Part shown: positions 1 through 10,966 of the stretch, one piece after another
How positions within the stretch are numbered: position 1 is the stretch's first letter
How the letters are laid out: every line of letters begins with the position of its first letter
Assembly: GCF_030272615.1 (NCBI RefSeq)
Contig: NC_081413.1
Location: 447,374,538-447,438,537 of the forward strand
Source: Cryptomeria japonica
Taxonomy: Eukaryota > Streptophyta > Pinopsida > Cupressales > Cupressaceae
Reading direction: 5' to 3'
Length of the DNA stretch: 64,000 nucleotides
Position numbers and translations under genes: made by a program
Notes under the pieces: model-generated
Told to the model about the DNA's origin: nothing
The model's database searches: none
The model's input: the letters and a program-made list of their open reading frames with translations, nothing else

Positions 1-59
1 TACCAGGGGAGGAGAGGAGACAGGGGTAGGGATGGTGGTGATAGAGGGGTGCGGGTGGA

Positions 60-830
60 GAGAGTAGTTTGGTGAGCTATAATGGATAGAGGGAGAGGAG
101 GATTGGCTATTGGAGCAGGGGGTGAGGGGAGAGTAGCAGAGGTGATAGCAACGGTGGGAGGGATTGATGATTTTAGATGACTAGCTCGGAGGAGGAGGAC
201 TGATGTGCTACCTCCACTAGCACTAAGGATAGGGGGAAGGACGTGGAGTGTGTCTTCCTTGGTACCCCTTCAGGTTTAGGTTTCGATGCATCAAGAGGAT
301 GCTTAGAATAGGACCCTACAGGTGACAGTGCAGTAACTATAGGCATAGTTACTGGCGCAACAACATCATATTACACAGCTGAACACCGAGCGTGATACTG
401 AGATAGAGTGGTGGGGTTGAGAAGAGGAGCTCGCAATGAGTTTGTAGAGAGTGGCAGCAGGTGGTCCAATGAGAGACACCTTGAGAGAGCTGGCTTTGAG
501 AGCCAAGGAGGTGGAGTTCTATCAGTGCCATTATGAGGATACGATGCCTAGGGAGCGCCGAGTACAGAGTTTCATGCAGTCAAGATCGAGTCGATCTCAA
601 GAGACTGGTTCGTGGTCAGAGAGAAGAGGTGTCATGGGGCCTCATAGATAGGATCCACCTAGAGATCCAGGGGCTAGGACATCTGCATCGAGACCATCTC
701 CTTCAGGAGATAGTCACTCTTGAGAGACATTTTCTCCATTGTATTTTTATCATTTTTTGTTGTGGTGGGCACAGGCATGGCAGATACTATACATTGATCA
801 TTTGTTGAGATATATATATATATATATGAC
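60..830 (+). pseudogene. Unrecognised coding relic, purine-rich
   Basis: I do not recognise this sequence. The plus strand is purine-rich over the first 700 bases and gives interrupted frames. One (451-651) reads as a charged helical stretch (ETLRELALRAKEVEFYQ-like); another downstream stretch is rich in R, S, P and D, around RDPGARTSASRPSPSGDSHS. Composition and charge suggest the 3' end of a transposon-type ORF, such as a gag or plant-mobile-domain protein tail, but no diagnostic motif is visible. It ends near a short TA run at 811-827. Stops in every frame make a working gene unlikely. Confidence 0.25.
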
Positions 831-981
831 AACACCATTTTCTTTGATCATGTGATGTGTTATGGATTTATGCTTTTATATGCTTGTGCTTATTCTATGA
901 TGATGCAATAATTAGATAGATGTATGTGATGTGAATGCATGATGTTATGAGATGTATCTTCAAATGAGATGTATGATGTGA

Positions 982-1066
982 TAATGATGTGCAACTAATT
1001 GTAAAATGATATGCAACTAACTGTATAATGATATGCAACTAGTTATAAAATGATGTGCAAGTAATT
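982..1066. repeat. Short tandem repeat, about 23-bp unit, 4 copies
   Basis: Four imperfect copies of a unit of the form AATGATRTGCAACTARTTGTAA lie head to tail, differing by a few substitutions. This is a small AT-rich minisatellite with no coding role visible. Confidence 0.75.
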
Positions 1067-1769
1067 ATTTTTGAGCATCCTCATTTTGTATTTGTCATCC
1101 GATATAGCCACATGTTATTTTCTTTCGATATATATATCATCATTGAGCATTGATTGATCTTGGGATATGTTGAAAATTTATACAAGCATAATGGTATAAT
1201 TGAACCATGATGACCTAAGAAAAATTTACGTGATGTTTGATTTTGCAAGATAGCACAAGCGTCAAGGTATAATTGAACTAGGATGACCTGAGTGTGGATT
1301 GCGTATAAACAGACAAGATTAAACCATTTATATGTGCAAAGTGGAATCATGTCTTTAGTGATATTCGTTGAATCACGTCTCGAGACAAGTCTTTGTACAG
1401 TACAAATGATCGATTCACATATAGAAAACTAGAAAAATATTGGAGTTTCCTGATGTTCTCTAGCCTTGAAGCATTTGTGGAGAAAATATAGAGAATCCAA
1501 TAATTCAAAAAGTTTAAATGCAAGAATAGTCAAAACTTTATGCAAAATGTAACATGTGATACTTTAGAAAATCATCCATCATATTGCTTTTGTGATTCTT
1601 TGTTTGATCGATCACTGTTTTGCTTTGTGTGAGCCTTTGGTTGTTGGATATGATGTTCTGAGTTTTGCAAATAGTTTTGATGGTTTGAACATGCTGCAAG
1701 TTTTAGACGGTTATTGCCTCTAGCTAAGTGTACCTCTCGATGCGGGTATGTACAGTGATTACCAAGCCA
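1067..1769. other. No gene seen; one imperfect 38-bp direct repeat
   Basis: This AT-rich stretch has no supported coding region. A segment at 1182-1219 recurs imperfectly at 1255-1292 in the same orientation; both share ACAAGC, then GGTATAATTGAAC, then GATGACCT. The short open frames here look incidental. Confidence 0.5.
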
Positions 1770-2059
1770 TGGAGAAATAATTGGATTTAATTGAAATAAA
1801 GTTAGTTTAATTCAATTTGGTTGGGATTCCCTATTTAATTAAATGTAAATTTAAATAAAAGGTTTGGAAGAATAGATTTAATTAAATCAAATGATTTATT
1901 TAATTAAATGACCTACTAGGGGGTTAATGAATTTAATTAAATAAATTGAGTAATTTAATTAATTAAATAGAGGAATGTGGATAATTTAATTAATTTATAT
2001 TTAATTAAATAGAGAAATGAACATAAAATATTCATTGAGGAATATAGTCATTTTATGCA
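1770..2059. repeat. Left terminal direct repeat of the TRIM-like element
   Basis: This copy matches 3169-3460 with scattered substitutions and small indels. It is very AT-rich and carries many copies of the palindrome ATTTAATTAAAT and close variants. Confidence 0.8.
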
Positions 2060-3168
2060 GGTAAGGCAGGTCAATAGAGCTTAAAATGTGAAAAATGAAG
2101 CCTAAGGAGCCTTGCTCACACACCCACAGGACTTCTTGGTGCAAGTTATGGAGTCATGAAGAATGACTCAACTTCCCAAGGTTGGTTCTATGGTTCTCTA
2201 TCTCACAAGGTCCCTCAAACCAATGTCTTTGCTCTCAGATCGCTGAGCAAAGTGGTTTAGGGATGAGAAATGCAAGAACGAGGGATGCTTTGGTTGATTT
2301 TAACATGAAATGCATCCTAAGCTATGCATGATCCTAAAAATGCAATAAACTATATTATAAGATGACAAGATTAGTAGCAAGGCTATCCTAGCATGATCTA
2401 CTAGTCTATAGTTAAGCTAAATGATAAGGAAAATACTCTAAACATGCATATTTAGATTAATTCCTATTTAAAAGAGAGGCTAAACGATGAGCACAAATGA
2501 TATATCAAAAAATTGGATGGATTTTAGTATAAGTATGATGCTAAAGACTTGGAGATATGAAAATGGAGGAATGAGGGCTCTATTTATAGCAAAAATAGGG
2601 CAATGGATGGCCAAGATTGAAAGAGTCAATCAAGGGTTGAGTGTGAAAGTTAGGAATCCATGTTTGCAATTTGCACCAATTAAATGGTGACAATTGTCAA
2701 CATAAGGCTAGGTTGAGAAGCGAGGTAGGAAGCATTAAATGCTTGAGAAGACCTCATGGTTACTTTGAGAGGTAAGGGTTAAGGTTAGGTTAAGGTTATC
2801 CAATGGACAAAGGTTTTATCCAAAGGATACACTCCTGTGCAAAGGATTAAGGATTAACCATGGTCAAAGCAATAAATGCTTGATGAGACCCTTGGGTTAC
2901 ATGGAGGTTGAGTTTAGAAAAAGTCTCTAATCATGCAAGAGGTTTGAGTTAACCATTAATGGTTTGGAAGAGAAAGTTGTTGGAGACTTGAAGCCTTTAA
3001 TGGTTATCAAACACTTTAAGGGTTTGAGAAGTGACTTTCCCTTGCTTAGGGATGTGATAATATTTTGGAGATGGGTTAGGCTAAATTAGAAGTGATTAGA
3101 AGAATCTAGAAGGGGGTTAGGAATAGGGTTTAGGAGGCAAGTGGGAGATGTAGGATTTTGCAAGTGGA

Positions 3169-3460
3169 TGGAGAAATAATAAGATTTAATTGAAATAAAG
3201 TTAATTTAATTCAATTTGGTTGGGATTCCCTATTTAATTAAATGTAAATTTAATTAAAAGGTTTAGAAGAATAGATTTAATTAGATAAAATGATTTATTC
3301 AATTAAATGACCTACTAGGGGGTTAATTGAATTTAATTAAATAAATTGAGTAATTTGCTTAATTAAATAGAGGAATGTGGATAATTTAATTAATTTTTAT
3401 TTAATTAAATAGAGAAATGAACATAAAATATTCATTTAGGAATATAGTCATTTTTATACA
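3169..3460. repeat. Right terminal direct repeat of the TRIM-like element
   Basis: Direct-orientation partner of 1770-2059, sharing the start TGGAGAAATAAT, the block GACCTACTAGGGGGTTAAT and the closing CA. Confidence 0.8.
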
Positions 3461-4136
3461 TCTATATATACAAATCATCAACCTTGATAAAAAGGTCGGT
3501 TAAACCCTCAACCCTCAACAAAAATTGCATTACACGATACAAAGATAAACCACCAAACCAATATTATGATTTACATTGTGTAGCATGGACCTAATTCAAA
3601 TTCCCAAACAATTACATCTAGCAAAAATCCCACCAAGATTAACCGCAACACGCTACACCACCGACAATACTGCATAACACATAAATTATCACCAGTTCAT
3701 GACATTACCTAAAAATCACTCAACAATCAATGCAGATCGCCAAAACAAATAGGACATGACTAGGAAAAACCATCAAGCACATTAGAATCATCTGGAACAA
3801 TTGCACAATCATCTCTTTTCAAATCTTCATCTGTCAACGTCTCAAAGCTCAAGAACACAACCAACCAGTAATTGTCATGAAGAAAGATAATTTGTGGAGT
3901 GCCAAATCATGAACCATCTGAAATGAAGATACACAAGATCATCCCAAACAATAATCCAAAATCTAAGCACAAGATCTGATCACACTGGAATATACCCTGT
4001 TGGTGCCCAAAAATAGGTTTTCACTGACTCAAAGGCAGAGACCAAGTTGTTTTCTCCTAATAATATCTATGGAAAGCCACTTCCAACTATTTAATATTCT
4101 TTAGACTTGGACCAACAATGACAAGGATGGTAGATC
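3461..4136. other. No gene seen
   Basis: This is AT- and A-rich sequence between the TRIM-like element and the CACTA end. I see no coding frame, structural RNA or repeat I can name. Confidence 0.5.
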
Positions 4137-4490
4137 CACTACTACACAAAGGGGGGTTTTAAGACAATATTTGAGAGAATTTTTGAGTGAATTGTCCTAA
4201 TTTGAGACAAAACAAAACTTGTGTATTGTCTTAAATATTGCCTTTAAACGAGTGTCTTAAATTGTTGTCTTTATAAAGACAATAAAAAGAACTAGTATTA
4301 TTGTCTCATGAGAGACAATTGTATTTTTGTCTGTATAGAGACTATACCTATATATAAAATATATGGTCTTTATAGAGACATATATATCTTTAATCCCACT
4401 CATTGTCTTTCTTAAGACGATAAAAATATTCTCATTAAAGATAATACCACATTTCTCTCTCTAGACATGATATAAAACAATGAAATGAGA
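4137..4490 (+). mobile_element. CACTA (En/Spm) transposon end with subterminal repeats
   Basis: It begins CACTACTACACAAAGGGGGG, matching the CACTA terminus of plant En/Spm elements (known forms begin CACTACAAGAAA or CACTACTAG). The next 300 bases hold many short motifs in both orientations built on GTCTT...AAGAC and GTCTC...GAGAC. Examples are GTCTTTATAAAGAC at 4267-4280, ATTGTCTC/GAGACAAT at 4300-4319 and GTCTTTATAGAGAC at 4366-4379. Such subterminal repeats are where the TNPA-type protein binds in this superfamily. No matching inverted end (TAGTAGTG) is seen nearby, so only one end is present. It abuts copia1 gag sequence near 4490. Confidence 0.7.
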
Positions 4491-4494
4491 ACAA

Positions 4495-5636
4495 TGCCTA
4501 ATACTTCAGTTTCTAGAGATACTTTGGTTGGAAAACTTTTAGCATTTGAACTTGAAGAGTTTGGTCATGTTTCTACTATGAAGACTGATTTAGCTTTTAA
4601 AGCATCATCATCATCTGACAAAACTGATTGAAAAGCACTTTATGCAAAAAAATGTGAAGATATGAGGAGAGAAAATGAAGAACTTGAATCACTATTTGCA
4701 AGGAAGATGCCTAAAGGTCCTGCTAGAAGTAAGTATGAAGGTAGAGCACCTTTCAAATATTTTAACTACAATAAAATTGGTCATACAACATCTAGATGTC
4801 CTCATAGACATGCAAAGTTAAGGAGGAAGCAAAAAGATCATATAATCCTAACCCTAAATATTAGAGATACAAATTTAAGAAAAAAAGAGATAAGTCATGT
4901 TACTATAAAGATGAAGGTGTTACAGATGATTTAGATGAAGATTCAGCAGACATTGGATGGGCTTTTCTTGCAATAAAGGAAGATCAACTAGCACCTATTG
5001 TCAAACTGGTAAAGCAGGCACTGGCAACAAAAATTGAAGAAAAAGATGAATGGATTATAGATAGTGGATGCTTGCATCATATGACTGGTGATAAAAGCAA
5101 ATTCTAATCATTTCAAGAAATTCATGGAGGTCTAGAAAGGTTTGGAGATAATAAAGCTTGTTAATCAAAGCAAAAGGCACTATATCTTTGGATGGTAAGC
5201 ACAATACTAACAATTTTTATTATGCAGAAGGTTTAAAGCATAATCTTTTGAGTGTTGGCCAGCTAGTTGAGAAAGGATTCTAGTTACAATTCAAGAATGG
5301 GAAATGCAAAATCATAAACAGATCTAGATTGGAGATTGCAACCAGTAATCAGACTAAAGGTAATATCTTTCACTTGAATATTAATGATAAGACATGTTTG
5401 ATTGTACATATTTACAAAAGTTGGTACTGGCATAAAAGACTTTGTCATGTGAATTTTGATTGTATTGTAAAGATTAGTTCAACTGAGGCAGCAAGGGATT
5501 TATCTAAGATTGTGAAACCTCATAATCCGGTATGTAAGGAATGTCAAATGGGAAAGAAATTTAGAACTACATTTAAGAGAATTACGGAGAAATCCAATAA
5601 TATTCTTGATTTAATTCATAGTGATTTGTGTGGTCC
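4495..5636 (+). pseudogene. copia1 gag-protease-preintegrase fragment
   Basis: Start of the pol polyprotein of a Ty1/copia retrotransposon, the outermost element of the nest. In order: a gag piece (VSRDTLVGKLLAFELEEFGH), a damaged zinc knuckle (about 4759-4800), an aspartic protease site WIIDSGCLHHMT (DSG at about 5054-5062), and a GAG-preintegrase domain with the WHKRLCHVNF motif up to HSDLCGPS. The knuckle keeps its GH and last Cys but its first two Cys read as Tyr, both explicable by G-to-A changes. Stops include TGA near 4629 and TAA near 5107, with a frameshift near 5160. The 5' LTR, primer site and first part of gag are missing; the CACTA end replaces them. The frame resumes, after gypsy1 and the duplication, at 12571. 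Confidence 0.85.
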
Positions 5637-5641
5637 ATCAA

Positions 5642-7231
5642 TGATGGGATGGAGTTTGGGATAGACTAGCCTAGTCTATGCTCTTAGATCCTTCCCTTGG
5701 ATCACTAGGTGTACTAACCATACCCTAGGGTCTCTAGGACTTCCCCAACTTGTGGAATCCCCTGACCTTTCCCAATCCACCCACTACCAACTTGAATTTT
5801 TGCTCCTAAGGTCTCACCTACTCATGAGATCCAAAGAACCCTTACTTAGGCTAATAAGGGTTTGGCTTGTTCCACACCTTCTAAGGTCCTAGCAAGGATA
5901 GGTCAGGTCTAAGAAATGGTTTTCCACCCATTCATGTTCCCCCAAGAGGTTTCAAGCTTCCTACCCCTTACCGATTTCACTATTTTGTCTTTTACCTACA
6001 AAATAGGGCTACAAGGATCGTGACCAATTAGGCCTCCTATCCGGTCCTTTAGGGCTCCCTCTTGCAAATGATGCATATGCTTGTGAAACTAACCAAAAGA
6101 CCTACTATTAATTTAGCAAGGGATGAAGTATTTTTCTAGTTTTGGGCCTCCAAGTGTCCGTACACTGCCCTAGGTGGATTTTAAGGTTTTTAAGGGTTTT
6201 AAAGAGGGTTTTTTTTAGGCCTGCCAGGGTCACAGTGTAGGTTTGATGTTCTTTCCACCTTGTCTAGATTAGTGGAAGCTCCTCCTTCACACAAATGGTA
6301 CTCCACTCACCCCTCTACAACTCCTCCAAAGGGTGCCTCCTCCTCTATCCTTCCTTGCTCTACAAGACCTCTGCAACTTAACCCTTCCTAGTCGGGCACT
6401 GTCCAGTCTCGCCTAGGAGTGGGTCTTTAGATAGCCTCCCTGCATCTTCAAGGGCCCTAATTGCTTTGGAGTATTGTACAGGGTCTCCACTCTCATTCCC
6501 CTTACTTTCATGGTGATTCCACAATGGGGAATGGAGTTATGAACCCATTGACACAAACCAATCCAAAACTGGACAGTGACAAGCAAGTTTACAAAATATT
6601 TACAAACACACACAAATTGCAATACAAAACCTAATCTAAATGCTCACAATGCAATTAAATACACCATACAAGACACTCAACATAGTTTTTCTAAAAAATC
6701 AATCCATTAATGATCGTTTCTTACTCTATTTGTGCCGACTGGCAACAAAATTGTAGTCATAATCAAGTCACTTTTCTTGGGCTGTACAACAAATAACATC
6801 CAACCCCTTCTCTTAGGGTTTGCAACTACTTATACTACCCTTTCCTTAGTCTATGTGCCCATATTAGGGTTATCCATGCTAAACTAAAGATTTTGACCAC
6901 TAGGTGGAAAAGTTGCTTGACAACTTTGAAAAGTTGTCATGCAACTTTTGAGCAACTTTCTCAATGTTGCTTTTCTTGACTCCTAGGCCCACATTGGGCT
7001 ATCTTGAGGACACCACCATGCTAAGAAGGACCCTAAACACCTCAAAGGCACACATACCCTCTAATTTCAAGAAAAACTCAACTTTGACTTATGACCTTAG
7101 GACCTCAACTAGGACCTAAACTAAGACCAATGAGGACATGGCTCTTATTGTATATACAATGGATTCTTAAAGAAGCAAGAACAAAATCAAAATAAAATGG
7201 TGGGAGCCCTTTGAAGGGTGCTCCTGCACCA
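5642..7231 (-). repeat. gypsy1 3' LTR
   Basis: This 1590-bp LTR begins TGATGGGATGG and ends CTCCTGCACCA on the plus strand. Its outer edge abuts ATCAA (5637-5641) and its inner edge abuts a polypurine tract. It is nearly collinear with the solo LTR at 10967-12565, with scattered substitutions. Confidence 0.9.
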
Positions 7232-7246
7232 TAGTCCCCCTCTACA
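7232..7246 (-). promoter_or_regulatory. gypsy1 polypurine tract
   Basis: Read on the minus strand this is TGTAGAGGGGGACTA, directly before the LTR start TGGTGCAGGAGC. Position and composition fit the plus-strand priming site of an LTR element, and fix the orientation as minus. Confidence 0.8.
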
Positions 7247-7251
7247 ACAAA

Positions 7252-8720
7252 CTAAGGAACTAGGGGAGTGAGGAGAGCCGGATCAATGCCCAACTTCTTG
7301 AACTTGCTTTCTTCAACCCAAGTAGCTTCAGACATAGGCTGATCTGCCCACTTCACCAAGTGCTCCATGTAGATCTAGTGTCTAGTAGACTTCTTCACCC
7401 TTGACTCCAAGATCTCTTCTGCTATAGGCTGCTTCACTTGGGGTAAGGCATTCACATCCAAATATTGTAATACCTTGGCTTGATTCTCAGTCTGCCCTAC
7501 TATCTCTCCCTTATACATTATCAGATTAGCAACATTGAAGACTGGTGAAATGGCTAATTCTGAAGGAAGATCAACCTTGTAGGCATTCTCACCATATCTT
7601 GATAGAATTCTACAAGGTCCTACCCTCTTCATTTGTAGTTTGGTAGGCTTACCACTTTGCATCCTAGTTTTGCTCTAATGGACCATCACATAGTCACCCA
7701 CCTTGAACTGAACCTCTCTCCTTTTCTCATCCATTTTGGCCTTCAGCTTTAGAGTAGATTAAAGGATGGCTTTCTTAACCTACTCTTGGACTTCCTTGAT
7801 GGTTTGAGTGAAGTCCTTTGCTTTCCCACTCCTCATCTCCATGGAATCAAGTTACCTGAGTTCACACACTCCTCTTGGATGTCTACCATAGACAACCTCA
7901 AAAGGACTTCTTCCAGTGGTCCTATTTACACTATCATTATATGTGTACTCTGCTTGAGGGATGATTAGATCCCATGTATGCCCATACTCTTTAGTTAAAC
8001 ACCTCAAAAAATTGCCTAACACCCTATTAATGACTTCAGTTTGACCATCAATTTGTGGATGGTAAGCTAAGCTAAATGAGAGATTAGTTCCAAATCTCCT
8101 CCATAATGTTTACCAAAAATGGCCCATGAACTTGTTGTCCATATCTGAAACAATGCTTAAAGGGAGTCCATGAATCCTTACAATCTCCCTAAAGAAAAGA
8201 TGTGCAATATAGCTAGCATCATGTGTAGTCCTACATGGAATGAAATGGCTCATCTTAGAGAATCTATCTACTACCACATAGATGCTATCCATACATGTCT
8301 TTGTCTTGGGGAGTCCTACTACAAAATCCATGCTTATACATTCCCAAGGCCTATTTGGGACCGGCAATGGTTGATAGAGACCAACATTACTTGATCCTCC
8401 TTTTGCCCTTTGACACACACCACATTGCTCCACATACCTTTTCACATCTCTTGGCAACTTGGGCCAATGGTAGTACCTCTGTACTAAATCCAAGGTTTTG
8501 TTGACCCCAAAGTGTCCACTTAAACTACCATTGTGTTTTTCTTGGATGAGGTTTTCCTTCATGGATCCTCTAGGTACACATAACTAATTACCTTTGAACA
8601 AGAGACCATTTTGGAGAGTGTAATTTGCATACTCACCATGGAAATGGTTCTCAAACTCCTTGCAAACCTTGTAGGCTGATGAGAAGTCTTCATCTCCTTC
8701 ATAAAGGTCCTTGAAACTTT
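7252..8720 (-). pseudogene. gypsy1 integrase with chromodomain
   Basis: C-terminal half of a chromovirus pol polyprotein. The HHCC zinc region is visible (HNGSLSGHFG ... CGVCQRAKG), then the DDE core with SMDFVVGLPK, VSDMDNKF and DGQTEVINR, then the GPF/Y-type region around KRVGPCRILSRYGENAYKV. It ends with a chromodomain (YMEHLVKWADQPMSEATWVEESKF) at about 7262-7375, and the natural stop lies at 7252-7254, a few bases before the polypurine tract. Family knowledge: the chromodomain guides integration to particular chromatin. Stops interrupt it after HFW (near 8110), near 7375 and elsewhere. Most of the protein is still readable, so decay is modest. Confidence 0.88.
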
Positions 8721-8733
8721 CTATTCCTATGCT

Positions 8734-10231
8734 CTACAACTGTAACTCTTGAACTATCAACAACTTCCTGCTTAAAGCATTTACCACCTTGCTAAGTTGC
8801 CCCTTTTTATGCTTGATGGTGAAGGTGAAGGGTTGGAGGTATTCCATCCATTTCAAATGTCTATTGCTAAGCTTCTCTTGAGTGTTAATGTAACTCAAAG
8901 CCTGGTTGTCTGTGAACACCACAAATTCCTTTGGGAGTAGGTAATGCCTCCATTTTTTAAGAGACTGACTAATGCATACAACTCTAGGTCATAGGCTGAG
9001 TACTTCTTCTTTGCTTCATTGAGCTTCTGACTAAAAATGCCATAGGTCTTCCCTCTTGACTCAATACACCCCCTACTGCAATTCCACTTGCATCACACTC
9101 CAATGTGAATAGCTTGTCAAAAGTGGGTAGGAGTAGGATAGGTTTTGTGGTTACTTCTTGCTTCAATAATTGGAATGCTTTGTCAGCCTCCTCAGTCCAT
9201 TTAAACTTATTTTTAAGGCCTCCTTTTATGGTGTCAAGGACTGGTGCACATATGCCACTAAAGTTCATCACAAACTTCCTATAGAATTGAGCTAAACCAT
9301 GGAAACTCCTAACTTCAGTCCCTATTCTAGGTGTAGGCCAATTCAAGATTGCCTCCACTTTGCTTGGATCCATCTTCAAGGTTCCCTTAGACACCACAAA
9401 TCCTAAGTAGACCAGCTCTTGCTTCAAGAAGTCACATTTCTCTAGGTTGATTGATAACTTCTCTTCATGCAACCTTTCTAAGACTAACCTCAAATGCTCA
9501 AGGTGCTCCTCTTTGGTTCTACTATAGATGAGAATGTCATCTAGGTACACCACCACAAACCTTCCTGTGAAGTCTTTTAACACCTCATTCATCAACCTCA
9601 TGAAGGTGCTTGGGGCATTGGTGAGTCCAAATGGCATCACAAGCCATTCATACAATCCTTCTATGGTCTTGAAAGCAATCTTCCACTCATCACCCTCCTT
9701 AATTCTAATCTGGTGATAACCACTTTTAAGGTCCAATTTAGTGAAATACATAGCACCTCCTAAATAGTCCATCAAATCCTCTATTCTTGGAATAAGAAAT
9801 CTATACCTTATGGTGATCCTATTGATTTCCCTTGAGTCGGTGCAAAGTCTCCACTTGCCTCCCTTCTTTGATGCTAGCACTACTGGGACTGCACATGGGC
9901 TGATGCTCTTCTTGATCAGTCCTTGTTCCAATAACTCCTGCACTTGCCTTGCCACCTCCTTGTTTTGGTCAGGTATGAGCTTATATGTAGCTTTATTAGG
10001 TAGGGATGCACTAGGAACAAAGTCTATTTGATGGATTATAGACCTTCTTGGTGGTAGTGTTGCAGGTGCTCCATCACTCACTATGTCCTTATACTCTTGC
10101 AACATTTGCTTCACCTCCTTGGGTACCTCTACCTGCAACTTGTCTTCCTCCTCCTTTGGCTTCACAAAGATGGCACACCTCACTATCTCTTCCTCATGTA
10201 GCAAGTGTAAGAACTCTTTACCAGTAGCCAA
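8734..10231 (-). pseudogene. gypsy1 reverse transcriptase-RNase H
   Basis: A 415-codon uninterrupted frame (10231-8984) covers the whole reverse transcriptase: LCTDSREINRIT, FTKLDLKSGYHQIRI, PFGLTNAPSTFMRLM and the catalytic VVYLDDILIYS, then the connection and the first RNase H Asp in TLECDASGIAVGGVL. A frameshift near 9020-9035 moves RNase H to another frame; it continues through VVFTDNQALSYINTQ to the end of the domain. This is the best preserved enzyme in the window. The apparent Met start at 10231 is an artefact of the junction with duplicated copia1 sequence; the true protein began upstream. Confidence 0.9.
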
Positions 10232-10232
10232 T

Positions 10233-10961
10233 AAGATGAAGGTGTTACAGATGATTTAGATGAAGATTCAGTAGACATCGGATGGGCTTTTCTTGCAATA
10301 AAGGAAGATCAACTAGCACCTATTGTCAAACTGGTAAAGTAGGCACTGGCAACAAAAATTGAAGAAAAAGATGAATGGATTATAGATAGTGGATGCTTGC
10401 ATCATATGACTGGTGATAAAAGCAAATTCTAATCATTTCAAGAAATTCATGGAGGTCTAGAAAGGTTTGGAGATAATAAAGCTTGTTAATCAAAGCAAAA
10501 GGCACTATATCTTTGGATGGTAAGCACAATACTAACAATGTTTATTATGCAGAAGGTTTAAAGCATAATCTTTTGAGTGTTGGCCAGCTAGTTGAGAAAG
10601 GATTCTAGTTACAATTCAAGAATGGGAAATGCAAAATCATAAACAGATCTAGATTGGAGATTGCAACCAGTAATCAGACTAAAGGTAATATCTTTTACTT
10701 GAATATGAATGATAAGACATGTTTGATTGTACATATTTACAAAAGTTGGTAATGGCATAAAAGACTTTGTCATGTGAATTTTGATTGTATTGTAAAGATT
10801 AGTTCAACTAAGGCAGTAAGGGATTTATCTAAGATTGTGAAACCTCATAATCTGGTATGTAAGGAATGTCAAATGGGAAAGCAAGTTAGAACTACATTTA
10901 AGAGAATTACTGAGAAATCCAATAATATTCTTGATTTAATTCATAGTGATTTGTGTGGTCC
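10233..10961 (+). pseudogene. Second copy of copia1 protease-preintegrase
   Basis: This repeats 4908-5636 almost base for base: the DSG protease site, the same TAA after DKSKF, the same frameshift, and the preintegrase domain ending at HSDLCGPS. It differs by scattered substitutions (for example KAVRDLS for EAARDLS) and a new stop where copia1 has W in SWYWHKRL. It lacks gag. Sharing the same lesions and the same gypsy1 insertion point shows it came from the first copy after both were already damaged. Confidence 0.88.
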
Positions 10962-10966
10962 ATCAA

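Larger units (their letters stand above)
1770..3460. mobile_element. TRIM-like small non-autonomous LTR element
   Basis: Two direct repeats of 290 and 292 bp bracket 1.1 kb of non-coding sequence. Each repeat starts TGGAGAAATAAT and ends with an AT-rich run closing in CA, which is the TG...CA rule of LTRs. The sequence before the right repeat is purine-rich (GGAGGCAAGTGGGAGATG), compatible with a worn polypurine tract. I found no convincing primer-binding site after the left repeat, and the flanking 5-mers (AGCCA and TCTAT) do not match, so the target duplication is lost or the ends are misjudged. Known TRIMs are usually shorter; this could instead be a deletion derivative of a larger family. 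No coding capacity is visible inside. Confidence 0.5.
5642..10232 (-). mobile_element. gypsy1: truncated chromovirus (Ty3/gypsy) in copia1
   Basis: A minus-strand Ty3/gypsy element inserted in the copia1 integrase at target ATCAA (5637-5641). Present in minus-strand order are RT-RNase H, integrase with chromodomain, polypurine tract and 3' LTR. Gag, protease, primer-binding site and 5' LTR are absent: the sequence stops at 10232, in the linker before RT, and switches abruptly to a second copy of copia1. The same LTR with the same ATCAA on both sides occurs at 10967-12565. The full insertion therefore once existed at this target, and the truncation comes from a later duplication or join. Confidence 0.85.

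Noticed and set aside
1770-3460. Flanking 5-mers as a target duplication for the TRIM-like element
   Set aside because: AGCCA and TCTAT do not match, so no duplication is claimed.
10229-10231. ATG at 10231 as a true start of gypsy1 pol
   Set aside because: It sits at the junction with duplicated copia1 sequence; RT of this family is part of a longer polyprotein.
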